Shown in pieces: positions 1 through 7,583 of a stretch of DNA of 7,922 nt. The notes under the pieces are model-generated. The model made no database searches and had not been told where the DNA came from. It worked only from the letters and a program-made list of their open reading frames with translations. Position 1 is the stretch's first letter. The number at the start of each line of letters is the position of its first letter. The DNA is from Candidatus Omnitrophota bacterium (GTDB lineage: Bacteria > Omnitrophota > Gorgyraeia > Aquiviventales > Aquiviventaceae), in NCBI GenBank assembly GCA_016206585.1, contig JACQRE010000131.1, positions 1 to 7,922 of the forward strand, read 5' to 3'. A program made the translations under genes and the position numbers.

Positions 1-1847
<1,847 letters not shown>

Positions 1848-1856
1848 AAGCGGGTC

Positions 1857-1885
1857 ATTTTATCACGCGATTTGACTTCCCGCAA
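1857..1885 (-). promoter_or_regulatory. Candidate sigma70 promoter for the ABC exporter
   Basis: Read on the minus strand, TTGCGG (1885-1880) lies 17 bp before TAAAAT (1862-1857), and the -10 is preceded by TGA, giving an extended -10. The -35 is weak (3 of 6) and the -10 is good (5 of 6). The predicted transcript start near 1850 is only about 3 nt before the ATG at 1847, so the mRNA would be effectively leaderless. This fits the lack of a Shine-Dalgarno. Confidence 0.4.
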
Positions 1886-1901
1886 GGTGTTCTGCTACAC
1901 T
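1872..1901 (+). promoter_or_regulatory. Candidate sigma70 promoter for the Gfo/Idh-lpxB operon
   Basis: TTGACT (1872-1877) and TACACT (1896-1901) are separated by 18 bp, and TGC directly before the -10 makes an extended -10. The predicted transcript start near 1908 leaves a leader of roughly 8 nt before the ATG at 1916, and no Shine-Dalgarno is visible. The core elements interleave with those of the opposing exporter promoter, so the two genes probably compete for, or share, control in a 68-bp gap. Confidence 0.45.
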
Positions 1902-1915
1902 CAACCGCTACCCCC

Positions 1916-2869
1916 ATGTCGTCACAACCATTACGCGTGGCAGTAGTTGGGGTTGGTCACCTGGGTGCTCGCCACGCCGAAATTTATGCGTCCCTGCCCG
2001 GCGTCCGGCTGACGGCGGTCTGCGACGTCGACGCCAAGCGCGCCGCCGCCCTGGCGAAGTCGCTGGGCTGCCGGGCCGTGACGGACTACCGCGACCTGGT
2101 GGGATCGGTCGAGGCGGTCAGCCTCGCCACACCGACCAGCCTGCACGGAGAGATCGGGCTCGCCCTCCTGCGCCGGGGCATTCATCTGTTGGTGGAGAAG
2201 CCGATCGCCACCACGCTGGCCCAGGCGGATGCGCTCATCCGCACCGCGTCGCGGATGGGCGGCGTCCTGCAGGTCGGCCACGTGGAGCGCTTCAACGCCG
2301 CCATCCACGCGGCGCGCCGTTACCTGACCCACCCGCGCTTCATTGAAGTCCACCGGCTCTCCCCGTACCCCTTCCGCGGCACCGATGTGAGTGTGGTGCT
2401 CGACGTCATGGTCCACGATCTGGACCTGCTCCTGCTGCTGGTGCAGCGCCCCGTCGCGCGCCTGGAGGCGATCGGCGTGCCGGTGCTCTCGCCGAGCGAG
2501 GACATCGCCAACGCGCGGTTGCAGTTCGCCGGCGGGTGCATCGCCAACCTGACCGCCAGCCGCATCAGCGACGAGCCGGTCCGGCGCATCCGCGTCTTCC
2601 AGGAGGACCGCTACTGCTCCATCGACTCCAAGGCGCAGACGGTAGAGCTGGCCCGGAAGCAGGGCCGGAGGATCCGCCGCGTCCACCTGCCCGTCAGCCA
2701 GCGTCCGCCCCTGCAGGATGAGCTGGCGGCCTTCATCCGGACCATCCGCACCCGGCGGCCGCCGCCGGTCACCGGCCAGGACGGCCGCGCGGCCCTCGCG
2801 CTGGCCCTGCGCATCGAGCACACGATGAGAAAAGCAGCAACAAGCGACAAGCGACATGCAACACTTTAG
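1916..2869 (+). CDS. Gfo/Idh/MocA-family NAD(P)-dependent oxidoreductase linked to lpxB
   Basis: A 317-residue protein of normal family length. The N-terminal Rossmann fold has G12-x-G14-x-x-G17 and an acidic D37 ending the second strand, which suggests NAD preference. EKP (94-96) and GHVERFN (121-127) are the characteristic active-site stretches, and H167-D-L-D170 fits the family's catalytic His/Asp region. Oxidoreductases of this family often sit beside lpxA/lpxB in Gram-negative lipid A clusters. One characterised relative in such a setting is GnnA, which oxidises the 3-OH of UDP-GlcNAc to permit a 2,3-diamino lipid A. No GnnB-like aminotransferase is in this window, so that role is only a possibility. 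The last residues (KAATSDKRHATL) are encoded by one arm of an inverted repeat and look like a repeat-derived extension. The ATG at 1916 is the only start that keeps the Rossmann strand complete. Confidence 0.85.
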   Translation: MSSQPLRVAVVGVGHLGARHAEIYASLPGVRLTAVCDVDAKRAAALAKSLGCRAVTDYRDLVGSVEAVSLATPTSLHGEIGLALLRRGIHLLVEKPIATTLAQADALIRTASRMGGVLQVGHVERFNAAIHAARRYLTHPRFIEVHRLSPYPFRGTDVSVVLDVMVHDLDLLLLLVQRPVARLEAIGVPVLSPSEDIANARLQFAGGCIANLTASRISDEPVRRIRVFQEDRYCSIDSKAQTVELARKQGRRIRRVHLPVSQRPPLQDELAAFIRTIRTRRPPPVTGQDGRAALALALRIEHTMRKAATSDKRHATL

Positions 2870-2903
2870 AGTATGGCCAACGTGCTGCTTGTCGCTTGTT
2901 GCT
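2836..2903. repeat. Inverted repeat made of CRACAAG heptamers, spanning the Gfo/Idh-lpxB junction
   Basis: The arms AGCAACAAGCGACAAGC (2836-2852) and GCTTGTCGCTTGTTGCT (2887-2903) are perfect 17-bp inverted copies around a 34-nt loop. Each side extends as degenerate 7-bp units: CAACAAG, CGACAAG, CGACATG on the left and, in reverse complement, CGACAAG, CAACAAG, CGACAAG on the right. The left arm encodes the end of the oxidoreductase. The right arm ends 13 nt before the lpxB ATG. In RNA it would form a long hairpin just upstream of lpxB. There is no T-tract, so an intrinsic terminator is unlikely. Confidence 0.8.
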
Positions 2904-2916
2904 TGTCGCTGAGTTG

Positions 2917-4062
2917 ATGCCCTCGATCTGCTTCGTCGCAGGCGACCCATCGGGCGACGCCCACGCGGCCCGGTTGATGGAGGCGCTGCGCGCCACGTTG
3001 CCCGCCCTCCAGTTTACAGGCCTCGGCGGACCGGCGATGCGCGCAGCCGGGGCCACGCTCCTCGATGACCTCACCGAAACCGCCGCGATTGGCCCGTTCG
3101 ATGCGGCGAAGCACCTCGGCCGGCTCGCCGCGGCGAAGCGCCTCCTGGACGCGCATCTCACCGCCCGGCGGCCTGACCTCGTCATCCTCGTCGACTTCGG
3201 GGACTACAACCTTCCCGTCATTGCCCCGCTCGCCAAACGGCACGGCCTGCGCGTCCTCTATTACGTCAGCCCGCAGCTGTGGGCTTGGGGCCGGTGGCGG
3301 CTGCGGTACGTCCGCCGCTACGTCGACCGCATGGTCGTCTTCTTTCCCTTCGAGGAGGCGTGGTACCGGCGCGAGCAGATCCCGGTGACGTGGGTGGGCC
3401 ATCCGCTGCTCGACGCGGCGAGGCCGTCGATGCCGCGCGAGGAGGCGATGGCCCGCTTCCAGCTCAACCCCTGGCGGCGCACCGTGGGGCTGTTGCCGGG
3501 CTCGCGGGAGCGTGAAGTCGACCGGCACCTGCCGGTGCTGCTGGCCTCCGCGCGGCGCATCGCGTGGCACATGCCGGGGGTCCAGTTCCTGCTGCCCAAA
3601 GCACCGGGGATTTCCTCCGAGCGGCTGCGGGACGCCGTGGCGCGCGAGCGGCTTGACGTGCACCTCGCCACGGAGGGATCGGCGTCCGATGCGCTGCAGC
3701 TGATGGAGGCGGCGATCGTCGCCTCGGGCACCGCAACACTGGAGGCCGCGCTGTGCGAGGTGCCGATGGCGGTGGTCTACCGCACCTCCTGGCCGACGTA
3801 CTGGGCGGCACGGCTCGTCGTGCGCGTGCCGCACATCGCCCTGGTCAACGTCGTCGCCGGACGCGAGGTGGTGCCGGAGTTCGTCCAGCGCCGCGCGCAT
3901 CCGGAGCGCATCGCCGCCGCGGTGGTGGCACTCCTGCGTGACGAGGAGCGCGCCGGCGCGATGCGAGCGCAGCTGCGCGAGGTCAACGCGCGGCTGGGCC
4001 CGCCGGGAGCCGTCGAGCGCGCGGCCGCCGCGGTCTTGGAGATGTTGCTTCATCAACGATGA
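2917..4062 (+). CDS. lpxB: Lipid-A-disaccharide synthase LpxB
   Basis: A 381-residue GT19 glycosyltransferase of normal length. It joins UDP-2,3-diacylglucosamine and lipid X (2,3-diacylglucosamine 1-phosphate) into the beta-1',6-linked lipid A disaccharide at the inner face of the cytoplasmic membrane. Recognisable family stretches in order are AGDPSGD near the N-terminus (usually GEPSGD), GLGGPAM, VDFGDYNLP (the conserved Asp motif, usually D-x-P-D-F-N), YYVSPQLWAWG, the LLPGSREREV loop, SGTATLEAAL and the MAVVYR segment. The ATG at 2917 is chosen because it gives the standard short N-terminus (MPSICFVAGDPSGD). Upstream TTG codons at 2896 and 2914 are in frame, but the longer form would translate repeat sequence. 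The gene lies 47 bp after the oxidoreductase, probably in one operon, and ends in a hairpin. Confidence 0.96.
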   Translation: MPSICFVAGDPSGDAHAARLMEALRATLPALQFTGLGGPAMRAAGATLLDDLTETAAIGPFDAAKHLGRLAAAKRLLDAHLTARRPDLVILVDFGDYNLPVIAPLAKRHGLRVLYYVSPQLWAWGRWRLRYVRRYVDRMVVFFPFEEAWYRREQIPVTWVGHPLLDAARPSMPREEAMARFQLNPWRRTVGLLPGSREREVDRHLPVLLASARRIAWHMPGVQFLLPKAPGISSERLRDAVARERLDVHLATEGSASDALQLMEAAIVASGTATLEAALCEVPMAVVYRTSWPTYWAARLVVRVPHIALVNVVAGREVVPEFVQRRAHPERIAAAVVALLRDEERAGAMRAQLREVNARLGPPGAVERAAAAVLEMLLHQR

Positions 4063-4087
4063 AGCCGTGGCGGGATGCCACGGCTTC
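4061..4087. terminator. Hairpin between convergent lpxB and hemerythrin genes
   Basis: GAAGCCGTGGC (4061-4071) and GCCACGGCTTC (4077-4087) form a perfect 11-bp stem with a GGGAT loop, starting inside the lpxB stop codon (4060-4062). No run of T follows on either strand, so it is not a classical intrinsic terminator, but its position between converging genes suits a bidirectional transcript end or 3' stabiliser. A second weak GTGCC/GGCAC pair lies at 4088-4111. The remaining bases to 4157 show nothing else. Confidence 0.6.
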
Positions 4088-4157
4088 GTGCCCTCCGGGG
4101 GGCTCTGGCACCCCCGCTCGGATGGCGGAAGCGGCTGGACACGCGCTGATTAGCCCG

Positions 4158-4655
4158 TCATGTGTAGACCATCGTTTCCCTGCCGATCAACGACCCATTG
4201 ACTCCGGCAGGGGGCTCGCCCGTGCCGGACGGCTGGCGATGGCGATCGAGCATCTCCTCAAGGAACGGAAAGAGCTCGGTCTCCTGTTGGTCCATGTGCA
4301 GCCGGAGGCTCACCCGCAGGCCGTTGAGCGACGGCCGGAGCGCGGCAAACGCGCACCGCGAGGGTTTCGCCGCGCATCGGGTGATGACCCGGAGGTACGC
4401 CTGATCGGTGTGGTGGTCCACCGCAAACCGGGCGAGCGTCTGGGCGTTCCACGTCCCCAGGAGCCGGCTGCACGCGACGGCCAGGCGGCCTTCGCGCTGG
4501 ACGTGCCCCCGCAGCTGTGCGGCCAGGACGAGGCTGATCTCGTGGATCGCGGGCCGCGCAGCCTCGCCGAGCTCCAGCCGGACATCCAGCCGCATGAGCA
4601 GCTCCCGAAGCGACTCATGATCCTCTCGCAGACACTCCATGGCTCTCCGATTCAT
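4158..4655 (-). CDS. Hemerythrin-like (HHE) four-helix metal-binding protein
   Basis: A 165-residue protein with no signal peptide or membrane segment. It shows the hemerythrin HHE pattern: H13 in REDHESL, H51-x-x-x-E55, H81/H82 in AVDHHTDQAYL, and H120 in LHMDQQETELFPFLEE. Such proteins bind a di-iron centre and are linked to oxygen, nitric oxide or redox/iron sensing. In the last motif the position four residues after H120 is Gln124, with Glu125 next to it, so one usual Glu ligand may be shifted or lost. ATG 4655 is favoured over the upstream GTG at 4670 for two reasons: GGAGG lies 8 nt before it, and its ATG overlaps the upstream stop as ATGA, indicating translational coupling to the WG-repeat gene. 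The C-terminal 25 residues after the domain are low in recognisable structure. Confidence 0.8.
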   Translation of the reverse strand: MNRRAMECLREDHESLRELLMRLDVRLELGEAARPAIHEISLVLAAQLRGHVQREGRLAVACSRLLGTWNAQTLARFAVDHHTDQAYLRVITRCAAKPSRCAFAALRPSLNGLRVSLRLHMDQQETELFPFLEEMLDRHRQPSGTGEPPAGVNGSLIGRETMVYT

Positions 4656-5140
4656 CGGGTGAACCTCCACGCTGCCTCGGAGAGCTGGGCGAACCGTGCC
4701 ATGGGATCGGCGTCCCGCCTCCAGACATACCGGCCGGCTTTGTCAATGTATCCGGCGTTGGATGCCGTGCCCACATAGGCCAGTCCTCGTCGGAACTGCT
4801 GGGCCCAGTCGAATTTTGGAGGAATGAAGAACCGGCCCGTCCGGTCGATGTAGCCGATCTTGCCGTGCCATCCCACCCGGGCCAACCCCTCGGAGAACTC
4901 CCACGCCATATCGAAGAGGGGCCCGATGACCATGGTGCCGGCGGTGTTGACGTAGCCGAAGTGGTCCCCTTGGAGGACGAGGAACCGTTCTGAGGTGGGC
5001 GAGCGAATCGGGAGGTCCTGGGTGAGCAATGGTTCCGCCGTGGTGGTGGCGTGCACGGTGTCGCGGTACATCGTCTGTGCGCCGCACAGGGTACTGCCCA
5101 CGACCAGACTTGTCACAATCCACGTGCTCATTCTCTCCAT
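4652..5140 (-). CDS. WG-repeat protein with signal peptide
   Basis: A 162-residue protein. Residues 1-22 look like a secretion signal: a hydrophobic WIVTSLVVGSTL core and then CGAQT. Cleavage after A21 is plausible; C19 could instead be lipidated, but Leu at -1 makes that poor. From residue 62 it carries WG (KWG-type) repeats: GYVNTAGTMVIGPLFDMA...GLARV (62-89), GYIDRTGRFFIPPKFDWA...GLAYV (96-123) and a partial third GYIDKAGRYVW (130-140). WG repeats form small beta modules, often exported; their ligands are mostly unknown. ATG 5140 is chosen with a GGGGGA about 8 nt upstream; GTG 5155 is an alternative that weakens the signal peptide, and ATG 5131 has its purine run too close. It overlaps the hemerythrin gene by 4 nt (ATGA) and follows a candidate response-regulator operator. 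Confidence 0.78.
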   Translation of the reverse strand: MERMSTWIVTSLVVGSTLCGAQTMYRDTVHATTTAEPLLTQDLPIRSPTSERFLVLQGDHFGYVNTAGTMVIGPLFDMAWEFSEGLARVGWHGKIGYIDRTGRFFIPPKFDWAQQFRRGLAYVGTASNAGYIDKAGRYVWRRDADPMARFAQLSEAAWRFTR

Positions 5141-5206
5141 CGCCGTATCCCCCACACCATCTCTCGCGACACGCGTCTTGCAACCCGGTGCGTTGAAAAC
5201 ACCAGC

Positions 5207-5261
5207 AGCATATCCCGTGGCAGATGACGGGAGGATGACGGGAGGATGACAACCTTGTCAT
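5207..5261 (-). promoter_or_regulatory. Candidate OmpR/PhoB-type operator and activator-dependent promoter of the WG-hemerythrin operon
   Basis: On the plus strand ATGAC occurs at 5224, 5235 and 5246, an exact 11-bp period with identical GGGAGG spacers between copies. The third copy is also half of a palindrome, ATGACAA-CC-TTGTCAT (5246-5261). Read toward the WG gene these are three GTCAT direct repeats, and 11 bp beyond the last is a TATGCT -10-like hexamer (5212-5207) with no recognisable -35. Direct repeats one helical turn apart replacing the -35 are the layout of PhoB-class operators. Transcription would start about 60 nt before the WG start codon. The binding protein is inferred, most simply the regulator encoded just upstream. 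Confidence 0.5.
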
Positions 5262-5283
5262 GCAGGGGTGGCGCCTCGAGCGG

Positions 5284-6777
5284 TCAAGCGGTGTGGGGAG
5301 CCCGCGGGAGGCAGACGGCGAACGTGGCACCGGGCCGGCCGGGGACGCTGGCCAGATCGATGCGCCCGCCGTGCGCCTCGACGATCCACCGGCAGAGGCC
5401 CAACCCAAGGCCGGTGGAGGAGCCGTCGGCGCTGGCCGGACGCTTGAAGAACCGGTCGAAGAGGTGCGGCAGCTCCTCCGAGGGGATTCCGGGTCCGGTA
5501 TCGGCCACGACGAGACGCCCCTGCTCGGCGCGGCACTCCGTCATGATGCGGATCTGGCCGTTGGCCGGCGTGTGCCGGATGGCGTTGTCGAGCAGATTCG
5601 CCACGAGCCGCTCGAGCAGCCGCCGCTCACCCAGCACCCACACCGGATCGGAGGCGGCGACCTCCACCCGGATGCGCTTCGGGTCGGCGAGCCGCCGCCA
5701 GACATCGCCCACCTCGCGCGCCAACGCCCCCAATTCGACCGGACGGCGCTCCACCTCCCCCTTCGCCGCGTCGCTGCGGGCGAGCATCAGCAGCTCCTCG
5801 ACGAGCTGGGCCATCTCGTCGACCGCCTCCAGCTGCGTGCGCAGGACGCGCTGGTACTCGTCGGCGGGCCTCGGCTTGCGGAGGATGACCTCCAGCTCGC
5901 CCTTCATGACCGTCAGCGGCGTGCGCAGCTCGTGCGAGGCGGCCGCGCTGAACTGGCGCAGCCGGCGGAAGGCGGTTTCCAGGCGGGTCAACAAATCGTT
6001 GAACGTGACGGCCAGCCGCTCCAGCTCATCCCGGGTGGGCGGCACGTCGAGACGCTCATCCAGGTGTTCCGCGCTGATGCGCTGGGCCTGACGGGTCATG
6101 CGCCCCACCGGCTCCATGGCCTGGGTCGCCAGGAACCAGCCGATGGCGCTGGTGCCCAGCAGCGTGATCGGGGTGAGCCAGATCAGCCAGAGCTGCAATC
6201 GCGCCAGGGAGGTGTCCACGTGCTCCAGCGACGTCGCCACCTGAATGAGGTAGAGGATCCGGCCGCCCAGGATCACCGGATAGGTGAGGAGCTGCACGCG
6301 CAGCCCCCCGGCGTGCACGATGGTGCCGTAGACATGGTCGCCTCGCCTGGCCTGCTCCAGCGTGGCGGCCTCCAGAGGCAGCGTCAACCGCGTGAAGGCA
6401 TCCGACTCGGCGATGGGGCGGCCGAACCGGTCGACCAGGCGGATGGCGCGGTCGGTCTGGAGGCTGCCCGTTTTGTCGGCCCACCGCTGCACCAGCACAG
6501 GGAGCTGGCCGGCGTCCAGAACATCCTGCAGCGTATCCGACGGCGACCCGGCCCAGTTGCCCGGGCCGGCGAGGGGGGCGGCGCGCTCCGCGCTCCAGAA
6601 CGCCTGGATGGTGTCGGCCACGCTCGCAGCCTGCAGCTCCAGCGTTCGGTTCACGTGCCGCGCCAGGCTGCGGGACACCGTGGTGTACAGCAGCCCGCTG
6701 AAGAGCCCCAGCGTGAGGGCGAGGATGCCGACGTACCAGAGGGTGACGGTCTGGCGGATCGAGCGCACGATGCGCAT
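5284..6777 (-). CDS. HAMP-domain sensor histidine kinase of the two-component system
   Basis: A 497-residue inner-membrane kinase. TM1 is at about 12-34, a periplasmic sensor region spans about 35-194 with no recognised ligand fold, TM2 is at about 195-216, and a HAMP linker follows (about 217-270). The DHp domain carries H282 in SHELRTP, the autophosphorylated histidine. The catalytic domain has N394/N398 (NLLDNA), G1 DTGPG (426-430), F-box FDRFF (440-444) and G2 GLGLGL (456-461). All key residues are present. It is most like the CusS/heavy-metal-sensor group by architecture, but the signal cannot be read from sequence. ATG 6777 is chosen; TTG 6786 adds three residues. Neither has a clear Shine-Dalgarno because the leader is palindromic repeat. 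It would phosphorylate the response regulator encoded 83 bp upstream. Confidence 0.92.
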   Translation of the reverse strand: MRIVRSIRQTVTLWYVGILALTLGLFSGLLYTTVSRSLARHVNRTLELQAASVADTIQAFWSAERAAPLAGPGNWAGSPSDTLQDVLDAGQLPVLVQRWADKTGSLQTDRAIRLVDRFGRPIAESDAFTRLTLPLEAATLEQARRGDHVYGTIVHAGGLRVQLLTYPVILGGRILYLIQVATSLEHVDTSLARLQLWLIWLTPITLLGTSAIGWFLATQAMEPVGRMTRQAQRISAEHLDERLDVPPTRDELERLAVTFNDLLTRLETAFRRLRQFSAAASHELRTPLTVMKGELEVILRKPRPADEYQRVLRTQLEAVDEMAQLVEELLMLARSDAAKGEVERRPVELGALAREVGDVWRRLADPKRIRVEVAASDPVWVLGERRLLERLVANLLDNAIRHTPANGQIRIMTECRAEQGRLVVADTGPGIPSEELPHLFDRFFKRPASADGSSTGLGLGLCRWIVEAHGGRIDLASVPGRPGATFAVCLPRAPHTA

Positions 6778-6791
6778 GGGAGCCAACGAGT

Positions 6792-6859
6792 GTTGCGCGT
6801 TCGCGCGTTTTCACGTTGGCGCGTTCGGTTCAACGCGATCACGCGCCTACGCGCGAACG
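6792..6859. repeat. GC-rich palindromic repeat between response regulator and kinase genes
   Basis: CGTTCGCGCGT (6798-6808) and ACGCGCGAACG (6849-6859) are perfect 11-bp inverted arms. Nested inside, CGCGTT (6820-6825) and AACGCG (6832-6837) form a small hairpin with a 6-nt loop. On the left side GTT recurs at 6799, 6807, 6815 and 6823 in 8-bp steps (and at 6792, one 7-bp step away), usually followed by CGCG- or GGCGCG-like sequence, so the element is built from degenerate short units. It lies between the regulator stop (6861-6863) and the kinase start and fills the place of a ribosome binding site. Confidence 0.6.
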
Positions 6860-6860
6860 G

Positions 6861-7565
6861 TTACGACGACTTCAGCGCGCCGGCGGAGGCGGTCTTGGGG
6901 TCTTTCAGCAGATAGCCGCTGCCGCGCACGGTGTGCAGCAGCTTCACGGAGAACTCCTCGTCGATCTTCCGCCGCAGGCGGGCGATGTGCACGTCGATGA
7001 CGTTGGAGAGCGGGTCGAAATCGTGCTCCCACACGTGCTCGGCCAGCATGGTGCGGCTCACCACCTCGTTGGTGTGGTGCAGCAGGAATTCGAGGAGGGC
7101 GTATTCCCGGTTGGTGAGGTCGAGGGCCTTCCCGCCGCGCGCCGCGCGGTGGTGGAGCGCATCGAGCTCCAAGTCGCCCGCCCGCAGGACCGTCGGCACC
7201 ATGTCGCCGCGGCGCCGCAGGAGCGCCCGGATGCGCGCCAGCAGCTCGTCGAACCGAAACGGCTTGGTCAGGTAATCATCCGCCCCGGCATCGAGCCCCT
7301 GCACCTTGTCCGCGAGCGCATCCCGGGCGGTCAGGATGAGGATCGGGGTCGTGTTGCGCTCTTTCCGCAGCGTCCGGAGCACGTCCAGGCCGTTGCGCTT
7401 GGGCAGCATGAGATCGAGCACGATGAGGTCGTACTCCCCGGTCTGAGCCAGGAAGAGCGCGTCCTCGCCGTCCTTCGCAGCGTCGATCGTGTAGCGCTCC
7501 TCCCGCAGCCCCCGCCGGATAAAACTGGCCACTCGCGCGTCGTCTTCCACCAACAGGATGCGCAT
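6861..7565 (-). CDS. OmpR/PhoB-family response regulator
   Basis: A 234-residue two-domain regulator of standard length. The receiver domain (1 to about 120) has the acidic pair D8/D9, phospho-acceptor D51 in LIVLDLMLP, T79 in LTAR and K100 in DDYLTKPF. The C-terminal winged helix-turn-helix (about 130-225) includes LTNREYALLEFLL, the HVW turn, and NVIDVHIARLRRKID, the recognition helix, ending in the RGSGYLL wing. Phosphorylation by the downstream kinase should promote dimer binding to direct repeats. The start ATG 7565 is firmly supported by AAGGGGGTGA (7578-7569), a near-perfect Shine-Dalgarno. It begins 18 nt after the glutamine synthetase stop, so it may be transcribed from the glnA promoter. 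It closely resembles CusR/QseB-type regulators, but the target signal is unknown. Confidence 0.95.
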   Translation of the reverse strand: MRILLVEDDARVASFIRRGLREERYTIDAAKDGEDALFLAQTGEYDLIVLDLMLPKRNGLDVLRTLRKERNTTPILILTARDALADKVQGLDAGADDYLTKPFRFDELLARIRALLRRRGDMVPTVLRAGDLELDALHHRAARGGKALDLTNREYALLEFLLHHTNEVVSRTMLAEHVWEHDFDPLSNVIDVHIARLRRKIDEEFSVKLLHTVRGSGYLLKDPKTASAGALKSS

Positions 7566-7583
7566 CCGTCACCCCCTTGCGGG

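Noticed and set aside
2836..2903. Possible CRISPR array from the repeated CRACAAG units
   Set aside because: Units are 7 bp with no spacers and lie in inverted orientation; there are no cas genes.
2896..2916. Upstream TTG starts for lpxB
   Set aside because: They would translate part of the repeat arm, and LpxB homologues begin a few residues before the glycine-rich first loop, matching ATG 2917.
2866..4056. A 396-codon minus-strand open frame
   Set aside because: Antisense shadow of lpxB; no recognisable motif, and it would begin and end inside the opposing operon.
4088..4157. Possible small RNA or riboswitch in the convergent gap
   Set aside because: Only a weak GTGCC/GGCAC pairing and no promoter or conserved motif that I can recognise.
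4059..4778. A 239-codon plus-strand open frame after lpxB
   Set aside because: Covers the hemerythrin gene antisense and the terminator hairpin; the minus-strand product has a coherent fold, a Shine-Dalgarno and a coupled start.
5260..6915. A 551-codon plus-strand open frame
   Set aside because: Antisense to a complete histidine kinase with all catalytic boxes; the composition is Arg/Gly/Ala/His-rich as expected from GC-rich complement sequence.
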